Assembly: GCF_010183535.1 (NCBI RefSeq)
Contig: NC_071333.1
Location: 682,001-746,000, forward strand
Direction: 5' to 3'
Length of the DNA: 64,000 nt
Origin: Caenorhabditis remanei
Taxonomy: Eukaryota > Nematoda > Chromadorea > Rhabditida > Rhabditidae
The position numbers and the translations under genes were made by a program. Positions 39,201 to 49,972 of the stretch are shown here, piece by piece. Under the pieces are notes generated by a model. That model was not told the DNA's origin and made no database searches. It saw only the letters and a list, made by a program, of their open reading frames with translations. Each line of letters starts with the position of its first letter. The first letter of the stretch is position 1.

Positions 39201-41710
39201 AGAAACTGCACTTTCACTTTGTGGTAGCTCTAGAGTCATTGGCTCCTTATAAATGTAATTGACTTCCGCGAGTGGTTTGGTGACTTCTCCTCCAACATCT
39301 GCAAAATATACGTATTTGGTATTCACGGTCACATTGGGGCTTACCTGTAGACTGATTCTCATCAAATACCAAGTCATCAATACTATTGGAGTTTTCTGTA
39401 GATGTTGCACTGTCTTCTTCATACTCATCCACATCGACTTCTGTGTTATACACACGGACCGCCGAATCTAGCGTTGAATTACTTGGATACACCTAAAAAT
39501 AAGAAAATTGTTGAATAAAATAAAATCTACCAGGCAGGAATTCCATACCGTAAAATGAACTGGCATGAGTGCTTCACTAAACCACTTTGGTTTATCTCCA
39601 ACTTGTTCTGCACTCTCAATTCCAGCTTGCACTCTCACAAATGTCTCATTTTTCGGACAGAGACAGCATTCCGCAAAATATTCCACTGCCTGGGTACGAC
39701 ACAGATCGGTGATGAATTGTGTACATTGTGGACGACTTCGTAAGAACGAATCAGTTTGTAAAGATACAACTGGTCTTGGGTACAGGCGGAGAGTTCTTGT
39801 GTGCTCACTGAAATTGCCGAAGACATTGGCAGAATTGAAGAATTGAACCTGAAAATATTAATTAGCTGGGAATAAATTTTATTGGATACCATTGCTACTC
39901 TGCAAGCAACATCCACACTGTCAATATCAATTCCAAAGTCTGCGTCTGTGACACTGTTCTCGTTGTCCACTGTCATCGTTGTCATTCTATTAATAGCATT
40001 TTTCAGTTTCTCCTGAAAAAATAAGAAGGTGAATTTTTGATTTGTATTTGTCACTGCGATTACCTTCAACTGTGTGACATCTGGCTCAGGTAGGTCTGGG
40101 ATGTACAAATCATCCGGTACCTGAAGGCAATTTGTGTCAAGATCCACTAGAATGACATCTGACGGAAGCTCTCTAATTTTACGATGATGGAAGAATGATG
40201 AAGGCACTCCAATCAAGAATGGAGTGGGCGCAAGAAGAAGCTGCTCAGCAGACGGCATGTACGCCGGGAGAAGAGGTATGACAGGAAACATGTACTCCAG
40301 AGGATAAAGGAGAGCCACTATTGAAAGGATACACATACTAACTGCATTGTAATTCCGGGACTGAATGACAATCTGAAAGGCAGAAAAAAAAATTTCAAAT
40401 TGGTTTCCTTTCATTACTTGTTTTGCGTATTACACAAGTGTACATTGAAAATATAACGCTTTTTCAACCACATGTAGATTAAAACGTTAACATACCTTAA
40501 ATTCCAGCATAGCAGCTGTTAATACTCTCAGAGCCATTTCAATTCCAAGTATTTCAAATGGAATGTGCAAGGGAAAGTCAATCAGTGTAAACCGTGTATG
40601 ATCCGGTAAAGCAAATTCAAACACTTGGGACAGATCTATCGGCATCACCTGAAAAGCAATCATTTGGGTCCCTCGACTATCAAAACCATGTTCATACCTC
40701 AATTTGAACTTTGGTTTTACCAGGAACTGGGACTGGGGAGCTCAGCAACATCAAAATCCATGTCTCCACTTCTTTGATCTCTTTCATTACTTCCGGAACA
40801 ATGGGTTCATTATAATGACCCGTAAGAATAGCCCACACAATATCTCTGTAACACCGACTCGTTATAATTTTCATTCTAAGAATCAGAATGACTCACTTCA
40901 GTCCGGTTCTCTGCGCAGCTCGATGGTTGGCGCTGTCAATGATGCGTTTCAATAAAAGAAGTACTTGATGAAAAATTGAGACAAATGGATGATGTGAAAT
41001 GAAGCAGAGACTCGTCAAAGAGACTTGAGTGTCACGTCTGAATTCAAGTCTGTGAATAGTGAAATGAGAAACAAAACAAAAGAATGTTACTTTTTATGGT
41101 GTGCTTCATCTGGAAGTCGTTTTGCTTCATCTCGTGGCGTAGAACGTCGGTCAAATGATTGGTAGAAGTTGAGACATATCCCATAACGGATTTTTGCAGA
41201 GTCTTTTTCTGTCAGCATGAAAACGAAGAATTGGGGATCATTTCGACTGTTTTTCCTGATGCGGGCACCTGAAAATGAAACTTTATTGTCACTGTAATTA
41301 GTCATTGTATTTTGATTATTGTCACTGTAATTAGTCATTGTAATTCAATTTGTCACTGTAGTTTGTCATTGTACTTTGATTATTGTCACTGTAACTAGTC
41401 ATTGTATTTTGCTTTGAGTTATTCTCGTTGCATCAACTGTATGTTTGTAAAAATGATAGTGTACTGAAAAACCAAACTAACTTGTAGTGGTGCAACCCTC
41501 TGGTTGACAGAAAACCGTTACATCTGTAGGAAGGATGAAATCCTTGTGGTCATCAGTAGGGTATCTCCTTAATATTTCAGGATAGGTGACTGTGGAATCT
41601 GTGATCGCATCTGGACTGCTTTGACTGGCTCCTCTAGTCCGGTTCCTTTTTCCAACAACAACCAAAAAGTCTATTAGACGGGGGCATAATTCTTTTTCTT
41701 TATCATTCAT
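36223..41710 (-). CDS. aex-3: MADD/DENN-domain Rab guanine-nucleotide exchange factor AEX-3
   Basis: Twenty exons: 41482-41710, 41091-41268, 40897-41037, 40698-40845, 40496-40648, 40064-40372, 39890-40012, 39549-39848, 39345-39492, 38683-39298, 38446-38629, 38206-38400, 37643-38156, 37475-37595, 36927-37416, 36748-36885, 36585-36699, 36440-36486, 36223-36300 (the list holds 19; one short exon may be missed). All phases agree, giving 1408 residues, near the published AEX-3 length as I recall it. uDENN opens with [16 protein letters not shown] and FCQPEGC; the DENN core has [20 protein letters not shown]; dDENN contains [13 protein letters not shown]; a Ser-rich region and a proline-rich exon (residues ~909-1079, PPLPPRP) follow. 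The C-terminal module has [12 protein letters not shown] and [18 protein letters not shown], as in MADD. Role: neuronal exchange factor for RAB-3 and RAB-27/AEX-6, needed for synaptic release and the defecation programme. Confidence 0.94.
41287..41410 (+). repeat. Short tandem array in aex-3 intron
   Basis: Repeats of GTCACTGTAATTAGTCATTGTATTTTGATTATT-like units (about 33-45 bases, split here by variants) in the second coding intron of aex-3. The core words GTCACTGTA and GTCATTGTA recur about eight times. Confidence 0.85.
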
Positions 41711-43479
41711 TGTATGTTAGGGCATTTGTAGATTCTGGAAGATCAAATATAGGGCAAATTTCGAAAAACCTTGAATATGAGACAGAACGAAAAGAATATT
41801 CAATACTGAATAAAAGTTATCAGATTTCATCATTCCACATTTTTCACTTCACTAAACAAACATTATCAGATTATTCTTATTACGACATCTTGAAATTTTT
41901 GAAGCGAGAGAATAATAATATGTTTCGAAGAAAAAAATGTGTGGGCGAATAGGAAAAAAGTTAGACTAGCCAACCAAAAACAAACTGATGAGAAGAATAG
42001 GAATTCGAAAGAAGGAATGACGTCGAGAAAGCTGAATTTAGAAGAATAATTGATGAGGGGAACGTTTGTCAAATAGATGCATCTCTTTTGCACTTCCTAT
42101 CTTTTTTTCCAGACTTTTAGTTTTTCGGAGAAAAGGTTTTCATGGGAAGTAGAAAACAGCAGACGAAAAAAGAGTGATGAGATAATTTTAAAAACAAGGA
42201 AGAGGAAGGAAACCGGAAAAAAATGTGTGAAATTCATGAGAGAAACACAAATTCCATGTTTTTCATCAGCATCCATCTACTAAATGAAATAGATCAGAAA
42301 CATAAAACAAGTACAAGTCATAATAAATTACATATGCAAATGTTCATTTCTATTGCTGTCAGTTATAAATTAGAAGGATGAGTGAAGAGAGACAAAAGAA
42401 AAAAAGCAGGAAAAAAAGAAGAGAATAAAAAAAGGGAGAGGTGCTGCAATAACAGCAGAGCCTCAGGAGATGGAAAAGAGAGTGTGCTGACCAAAAAGAG
42501 GCATGAGACGTGTGTGTGTATGTGTATTTCTCCTCATTCTCTGTTTCGCCCCCTCGCATGCCATTTTTGAGAGATGTGGGGGGGAGTGAAACGGCGCAAA
42601 AGGAGAGAAAAAGAAGGGGTAGTGAGTTCCAAATCAATAGAAAAACGAGAGAGAAGAGAGTAACGGACGGACCATTCAAAAGGAAAAGGACTTCAGCATA
42701 ATAATCGGAGAATTGGAAGAGAAGGAGGAGGAGAAAGGGAGAGAGAAAGAGAATGACGTATTGGTAATGATGTTAATCAAATAGAAATGTTTTGAGAGTT
42801 GCCTGTTTGACCATTATGCTAAAAACTTGCTGGAAATGACAGCCGGCTTCTAAAAATTTAAAATATGTAAATATAAAGTTGCAAGCATAATGTTACACAT
42901 CATAGAAAACATGAAAAGTGCAACGAAATCGAAAAATCGAGATTTAATTTATGAACTCCGTAATAAGGCTTCTCATAATTTTATTAATCACCCTCAAAAA
43001 ATTTCTCGAAATCAAAACATTCCACATAAATAGTGAAATTTATGAAAACAAACTATCATCTTTCGAATATTTAATTTTCCCACAACTGTTAACTCAAAAC
43101 ACAACTTTCCAAATTTTAATGACCCATTGTGATAGCTTTTTTATTCTTTTTATTTTCAGCTGTCTGTGTATGATGTCAATAGGATTACTGAAGATCAAAT
43201 AAAAGCTAAGAATTATTCAACGCTGGTAAGTATTTCAGTTCCACCCGCTTGACATTCGTGTTATACGAGTTCAGCTGTAGGCACTCTATGAAACGAAGTG
43301 TAAAAGTACAAATGGAGCGTTGCTGCTCATTATTAGAAACTTCAAGACTTGTGATGAAATTTATGGTTTTTTTTTGCACTTTCGAATCGAACGTTCCAGA
43401 CACGGCTACTCGCACAATGTTCCTCTTAAGGTTTCAAAGTGCACAAAACCTAACATCATTGGTATTACCTTACATGTAA

Positions 43480-43893
43480 TGTACTCCGACTGTTCCCCCA
43501 CAACTTTGGAGTTTGATGTTTTATTTGATAAATTCTACAGAAAAAATACAAGAGCTTTTGCAATGACGGGATCTAACTTTCAAGATATTGAGGCTTTGAA
43601 AAAGAAAACTTTTGATGAAAATGCTTTTTCTGTATAAAAATCCAATTTGAGCATTTCGACTCATTTACAAAAACTTCTAATTTTGTGATGAAACTTATGA
43701 TTTTTTTGTTGCACTTTCAAATTTCAAATGGAACGAACTTTTGAAGAAATGGTTTTTTCTGAAAATCTCAATATCTCGGAAGTTAGGTTGAGTTACCGGC
43801 AAAGCTCTTGGATTTGTCTTTTTTTCTGTAAAATATATTAACTATTTCAATAAACACTCAAGTTGTGGGAGAACAGCAGGAGAACATTCCACG
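43480..43893. repeat. Long imperfect inverted repeat, MITE-like
   Basis: Left arm 43480-~43610 (TGTACTCCGACTGTTCCCCC, CTACAGAAAAAATACAAGAGC, ATCTAACTTTCAAGATATTGAGG) matches the reverse complement of ~43735-43893 (CTCAATATCTCGGAAGTTAGG, GAGCTCTTGG-like and TTCTGTAAAATA, GTTGTGGGAGAACAGCAGGAG). Arms are 130-160 bases around a centre near 43690. No transposase frame is inside. A separate direct-repeat relation links 43349-43400 with 43670-43740. Confidence 0.65.
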
Positions 43894-44374
43894 TTAGCAC
43901 CGTTTTCCACGAACATAAGTTGTAAACAATATTTCTTATAGAAGATTTTTATTTTGAAATATCAAATTTGTTGACACGATCACTAATCTTGTTATGCCCA
44001 TTTTTCTAGGTTCGGCTTCAGTAGAATGATTCTTCAAAATCAATTTTTTTCACATAAACTCTTTTTTTCTTTTCTCAATTTCTGGCATGTTTGACTTGTT
44101 TTAAATGGCAATGGTTATCCCATCACACTTATATTTTTTTCGTTTACAACAATCCTTTAATAATAGTTGCTTCAATAATAGCATAAAAGTTATCAGCTCG
44201 ACTCCATTGTTATTGTTATTATCACGTTTTGTCACTAAATCTTATGACCGAGATACAGATTTTGTGTTCGTGCACAGGAAATTGAAGAATTGTGAGAGGC
44301 CACAATATTTCTCACATAAGACACAAACTTCCGTCACCCACCTCATCTCCTCTTCATTTCTCACGCGCGTTCTT

Positions 44375-44388
44375 ATTTCCATGGCAAC
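44375..44388 (+). promoter_or_regulatory. dyf-11: X-box (DAF-19/RFX site) of dyf-11
   Basis: ATTTCCATGGCAAC differs only at its first base from the worm X-box consensus GTTNCCATGGNAAC. It lies 204 bases before the dyf-11 ATG, in the usual range for ciliary genes controlled by DAF-19. Confidence 0.85.
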
Positions 44389-44591
44389 AGGAAAGCGCCC
44401 ACCCGTCGTATGCCAAGTAGCACTCCCCAGGGAATGCTTATTACATACACAGCTCCCGTTTTTGCCGTGTTGTTTCTATAATACCTTTTTTCACCTTGCA
44501 TTTTGTCATACCTCGTTACTTGGCTTTGTATGTTTTTAATCCCAATAATATTTTGGGGTTTCAGAGAAGCGTGAAAAAAGAGAACGTTGGA

Positions 44592-47392
44592 ATGAGTTAT
44601 GATCAAACAAGAAAAGCGTTCGAGAATGTGATAGAGAAACCATCTTTGACAGACAAATTATTGTCCAAACCACCTTTCAAATTCATTGCGGATATTGTTA
44701 GCAATGTGAGGTCTGCCACAGGCTATTTGAAGGTAAGGAAAAGTAGCAATATTGCAAAAGAAATAGTTTGAAAAACCGTAACTTGTTTCTCGCTAGCATT
44801 TAGTTAATTTTGACTACTGAAATCGAATCCGCATAGTTTGAAATGTATACTGCCACATTTTTAGCTAACAACACCGCCGTGATCAATCATAGTTCAACGT
44901 TCTCCAAATATATAATTTAATTAGCGCTTATCCGGTCAGCCAGCCGTAAAAATCACTCTTTTTGCAAAACAAAAATCATCAACTTGCCGCTAATCCGACA
45001 GCTAGACAGATTAACTCAACTCCCATGATGAAATTCAACGCTCTAGTGAGCAAAAATACGTTCAAATTAAATTAAATTATAACCGGCTATTAATTTCTAA
45101 ATGACATGCATGTCAGTATTAAAATTTGTAATGTTTATCCGTTCTGTTATTGGTCACAAAAACATTATATTAATTACGTTAAGTTATTAAACGAGGTAGC
45201 CCAGATATCGTGATTATCACGTGACGGCTTTATTATAAAATTTTAAACGTCAAAAACCCATTGGTTATGCGAGAACTTTGTTAGGTTGATATTACTACAA
45301 AACAAAATAAAATACTTTAGTCAGTGAAAATTAATGTAAGAATTGAAAAACGGAAGAACTTATAGTTGTGTAAAAACTAGTGAATTTATCAGAATGAGTA
45401 TTCTCATATTTCTTATTTCAGAACGAGTTTACTGATGAGGAGATCAGTACAGCTGCCACTGATAAAGACACAAAAATAGCATTTCTGGAAAAATTGATCC
45501 AAATTTTGGACGATGGTAGTCTGGGAAATGTAAAAGCCATCAAAGTGTCGTCCGGGAAAGAGCCGGAGGAGACAAACAAAGTGAGTGTACATTCTATTAG
45601 TGAACAATGAGAGAATTGAAAAAAAACTCATTGGTAGAAATGGAATGAGAAGAGCAATGTGGCGAATGTCAAAAAGGATCGGAATGTTAACGTGAACAGA
45701 AAGAAAAGAAAAGCAACATGTTCTTGTTTCCGGAAGCACTTAAATTTTGCCTCTTTGGAAACCTAATTTTGCTCTGGTTAATGTTATTTTGTTACAGATG
45801 CTCCAAGTGCTGGGTACCAATGCAGCAAGCTTTATGTCAAACGGACAAGGGGAAAAGAAGAAGAAAAAACCAAAAAAAGAGGACAAAAAAACAGAAAAAG
45901 AAGTCGAGGAAAAACCAAAAAAGCGGAGCAGTAGAAAAGTAATTTCCAAAATAAGACCACTGTAATTTCCGGTTACTTTTGTTTTTCAGGACAGTCACAG
46001 TGAAGAAAAAGTGGAGAAGTCTGCTAGTAAATCGGATAAATCAGAAAAATCAGAAAAATCAGATAAATCAGAAAAGAAAAAAGAATCCAAAAGAGAAGCA
46101 AGTTCAGATGAGAAAAAGAAGAAAACCTCTTCGTCAAGTTCAAAGGAACGACATAAGTCCAGTGAACGCAAAGAGAAGAAGAAGACGGACGAAGAAAAGA
46201 AACCCAAGAAAAGCAGCAAAAAGGACCCGACAGAACGACTTTTACAACGACAGGACTCCATGATAGCAGTTAATGGAGACGCGCCCGAAACTCCCCCGAC
46301 AGATGAGAATCGTAATCCTCAAGACGAGGGTTTTGATGAACTGAGCATCCCGGAACCAAATATTTTGGCCAATTCGGAGAATGAAACGTCAGCGCAGTCG
46401 TTCACAATACAACCAGTATCTTCGCCATTGAAAACTGATGATAGTGGGATTGGTGATAGTCCCAGAATGATAAAACCAGAAGATAGACCTCCACCACTGA
46501 TAAGGTGATAGTGATAGACTACTTGAACCAAAACTAGGAATGAGAAATGTTTTTCAGACCGATGACAGGAGCAGCTGGTGGCAGACCAATGACATCTATG
46601 GGACGTCCCGGCACCGCTGCATCAAGACCAGCACCTCCAAAACTGAAGAAAAAGCGAATTGCTACTGTTGATGCCACTCCCCAAGCGGTTTGTTTATTGT
46701 TCTGTCGTTCATGAATGTAACCCATAATTTCAGGTGATAGAACTGAAGTCTGAAATATTCACAGAATCGATACCAACTCTTAACTTGGGGGATTATGATA
46801 ATTTTATAATGGAGAACGATGAAGATGATGAGGATAAAACTGCAAGAATTTCAGAGCTAGTTGATGAAGAAGATCGTGGAGCACTGGTCCAGAAAATAAT
46901 GGATACCAAGGCTGGAATAGAGGATAGTGCAACACAAGACCAGGAACAGGATGCGGAAACTGACAAGAATGTGTCAGTAGAGAAGGAGAAGATAAAACAA
47001 TTACAGGACAGACTTCAAGACTTGACAAAAGCTGCTTATCCGCTAGCCAGACTTTTTGATTTTGCTAATGTAAGTTTTTTTGAAAAGATTATGATTCTAT
47101 CTGATTATAGGACGACATTGAGTCCATGATAAAAGAATTGGAACGTTGGAGAAGTGAACAACGACGGAACGAGCAGGAGGAACAAAACAAGAAATCGTCT
47201 GGATTTGGGGATAGTAGCAGGTATTAGTTGTTATAATAATATTGAGCTCGTTTAAATAAAATTTTCAGACTATACAACATGATAGCCAACCTACAAAAAG
47301 AAATCAGTGATATGAAGGAAGAGTTGAGTAAAGCAAGAGGACGCGTTCTCAACAATGAAAAACGTATTCAACTTTTCATTTCCAATGTTTAA
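44592..47392 (+). CDS. dyf-11: IFT-B subunit IFT54 / TRAF3IP1 (MIP-T3) orthologue
   Basis: Eight exons: 44592-44732, 45422-45580, 45798-45938, 45990-46504, 46558-46687, 46734-47069, 47111-47220, 47269-47392; in phase, 551 residues. N-terminal calponin-homology-like domain (residues 1-~135) opens with the conserved IEKPSLTDKLLSKPPFKFI and includes GKEPEETNKMLQVLG. A lysine/serine-rich low-complexity centre contains nine-base DNA repeats encoding SEK/SDK. The C-terminus is a coiled coil (ELERWRSEQRRNEQEE, LYNMIANLQKEISDMKEELS) as in MIP-T3. Role: intraflagellar transport complex B in ciliated sensory neurons; the N-terminal domain binds tubulin in the family, and loss gives dye-filling defects. 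The ATG follows a TTTCAG acceptor at 44564, consistent with trans-splicing, and an X-box lies upstream. Confidence 0.94.
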
Positions 47393-48163
47393 TATTCCTT
47401 TCTTTTTGTTTCCTCGAGATTTTCTATTAGTTCATACAATATTCTTATTACGTTCTACAGTTCTCAACCCATAATTTCGGTTTTTATTGATAATGATGCA
47501 CTCTTTTATTCATTCCCGTTTTAATCACTTTATTTATTTATAGCATGCTACCTTAAAAATCCCGTGAACGATATACAATACCAATCCTGAACTTTTTCAA
47601 TGTACTAAACCGATGTAATCATCTCAAACAACATTTGCCTTTTAAATCTGATCAAAGTGTGTTTTCTAAACCTGCTAAATGCTTGACATAAAATATTTAT
47701 ACTTTTCTTCGAAGCAAAACAGCATCCCTTCATATGGTGGAGTAACAGGATTCTAGAACAGACAGAAACCAACCAATATTTCAGAAGTACATATCAGTAG
47801 TTGGGACCTGAAAACAAAAACGATCAAATTGCAGGGAAAATCTTTGAAAAATGTATTCAACACACTTATAATATTCTAAAATTTCTTTATTTTTTACCCA
47901 AATACAAAATGAAACAGTAAAATTTGTTCGTTTAAAATAGACCAGTTTGTTGGAATAACACAAAACATGAAGGAGAAGACGAAAAAGTTTGGACTTAGCA
48001 ATCAAAAATTGGAAACAAATATACTAATCAAGTCCAACAAGCAGCCAGAAGATGGCAGTGTGCTGAAAATGAGTAAGAACCCGCATTGGGCAATGCATAA
48101 CGTAATGATGACATAAAAATTTTACAATAATTTAAAATAAACAACAGTTGCGAGGTAGGACGT
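47393..48163. other. Convergent 3' region dyf-11 / trap-2
   Basis: AT-rich 0.8 kb between two convergent genes; it holds both 3' UTRs. No gene, RNA or repeat recognised. Confidence 0.6.
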
Positions 48164-49323
48164 TCAGGTGGTTTTCTTGACTGGCTTGTTTGGGAAGCGG
48201 GCCTTGGATTGCTCAAAGAGAACGTAAGATCCGAGGGTGGTTGGGGCGATGAGAGCGAAGAAAACGAGGAAGTAGGTGTACTTTGGAGCGAAACGTCTGT
48301 CGTACTCCTTTTGGCGGTAGATGTATCCTGGAAAGATGGAACATTAGATTTTGGATGTGTTAGCAAGAAAATGAGAGATTAGATACTTTGGGAACCTTAT
48401 CGCGATAAGCATCAAGGAAGGAAGCACAGAAATAAAATCTGAGCGGCAGTCTTCAATTAAAAGGATAACTTATATCTAAAGAGTCAAGTTGCCGGTAGAG
48501 CAGATGTCACCTAGTCAGTAGCGGCCAGCCAAGTCAGCACTAGCAATGATTTAGCTCTAGTCCGCAGGTGCGCTTAATCAGCACATGTCATATAGCAGCA
48601 GTTAGCTAGCAGTAGTGAGTACCTAATAACACATTTGGCTTAGGTAGTCAGTTGACATGCACCGATAAGCCAATAGGCACTAACTGAAGTATCAATCCGT
48701 TTTTCACGATAACCAGCGGCAGTTTGGCATCACAACGATTCTTATAGCGCTTCACAGTAAAACAAATATGTATCTAAAATTTCTTACCTTCTCCAGGAGT
48801 GTTGGTGAGGGTGACATGAAGGTTCTCGTTGTCAGTGTAGTAGGTGACTTGAGCGGCGGTGTAGTTGAAGAATCCGTAGGCTCTTGGGCGGATGACGACG
48901 GAGTGAGTCACGTTTCCACCAGCTGGGATCTTCTCGAAGTGAACGTGGAGGAGTCCCTTGACAATTTCGAAGGAGTTGGTTGGGAACGAGTGACGATCGT
49001 CGAGGGTGACCTGGAAAATTGAATTTAGGATTATTACTCTATGATGATTTCAGTTCAAGAAACTGCCATGTAGTGTCTCCTAAAAAACATACCTTCTGGG
49101 CTGGCTTGTCTCCAACGTTGTAGATTCCGTATTCCAAAACGAAGTCCATGTTCTCCACTGCGTAGGTCGAGAGTGGCTGCTTGTGGGCCAGAACGAAGGC
49201 GTCCTGCGAAAATCAATAATTATCCCCTGCTCATCAAACAAAAAAAGTACTAACCTTGGTTTGAGTCCCAACATCAGCGCAGGTAACCGCTACAGCCAGC
49301 AGCGCGAAGAGTGAGAACTTCAT
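48164..49323 (-). CDS. trap-2: Translocon-associated protein subunit beta (TRAP-beta / SSR2)
   Basis: Four exons 49255-49323, 49093-49203, 48788-49010, 48164-48327; 188 residues, the normal TRAP-beta length. Cleavable signal peptide MKFSLFALLAVAVTC, a lumenal beta-sandwich domain with VEYGIYNVG-like text (here LEYGIYNVGDKPAQKV), an N-glycosylation site (GGNVTHSVV and NYTAAQV), one TM (TYFLVFFALIAPTTLGSYVL) and a short basic cytosolic tail. Role: part of the ER TRAP complex beside Sec61 that helps translocation of secretory proteins. Its start codon is 650 bases from that of ile-2 on the other strand. Last intron (48328-48787) holds degenerate short repeats (CAGCCAAGTCAGCACTAGC-like). Symbol by memory (T04G9.5). 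Confidence 0.93.
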
Positions 49324-49972
49324 GTTTCTGAAAACAACACAAAATTTAATATAAAATTGCTAAATTTTCAATCAAAAAACGTGTAACAATGCCAAAGAGG
49401 CCAATAACCCCCGAAAAACGCGAGAGGAGAACTGTGAGGAGGCCAACAATAGATGCAACGTGCACCGCTGACGTTGGCCGAGGGGACGCAAAACACTACA
49501 CACACACGTAAGATACGCAGAAACGGCTTTGCAGTTCGATATACGGTAACAGTCGTTTCGCGTGTGTCCGAGGGAGCGCACTTGCATCATTTTTCGCTCG
49601 CCGCTATTACCACGTATATTAGTCAGTTTTGTTGTTATTTTCGTGTTTCAAAAAAGAAAAAAAGTTTTTCTGAATTTTGAATCTGAATTTTTGAATTTTT
49701 TCGACCAAAAGTGTAGAATTTTAGTAAAATGCTATAGATTTTAACGAAAGTAAACGCGCAAAACGTGATTATTTTTCAATTGGAGTTAACGTTCGAATAA
49801 GAAGCACAATTTTATATAAGTTTTAATAAAAATTCAAATAGAACATCCATTTTTAAAAGCCATTGTTAAGTTATTAGCTTGTTATTGATTTCTTTTCATG
49901 AAAATATATGTCGTTCCCGCTTTTTTTCCTTCATTGTCTCGAAAATACCAATAATGTCATTATTTCAGGTAG
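49324..49972. promoter_or_regulatory. Shared divergent promoter of trap-2 and ile-2
   Basis: 650 bases separate two oppositely transcribed secretory-pathway genes. The GC-richer core 49440-49610 contains TGACGTTGG at 49469-49477, which resembles a UPR/XBP-1-type TGACGT element, and an ACGTGCA just before it. The ile-2 side ends in a TTATTTCAG trans-splice acceptor at 49968. Co-regulation is inferred from arrangement only. Confidence 0.5.

Larger units (their letters stand above)
41711..44591. promoter_or_regulatory. Divergent intergenic region aex-3 / dyf-11
   Basis: About 2.9 kb between the start codons of aex-3 (-) and dyf-11 (+). Contains purine-rich GAGA-type tracts at 42380-42760, an inverted repeat at 43480-43893, and the X-box at 44375. 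Open frames at 43320-43637 and 44105-44539 have no family or splice support. Confidence 0.6.

Noticed and set aside
43320..43637. Plus-strand 105-residue frame
   Set aside because: Falls in the inverted-repeat element; no splice or family support.
44105..44539. Plus-strand 144-residue frame upstream of dyf-11
   Set aside because: Lies over the promoter and X-box, has no family resemblance or splice logic, and ends before the trans-splice acceptor of dyf-11.
45995..46261. Ser/Phe-rich minus-strand frame
   Set aside because: Antisense shadow of the lysine-rich dyf-11 exon.
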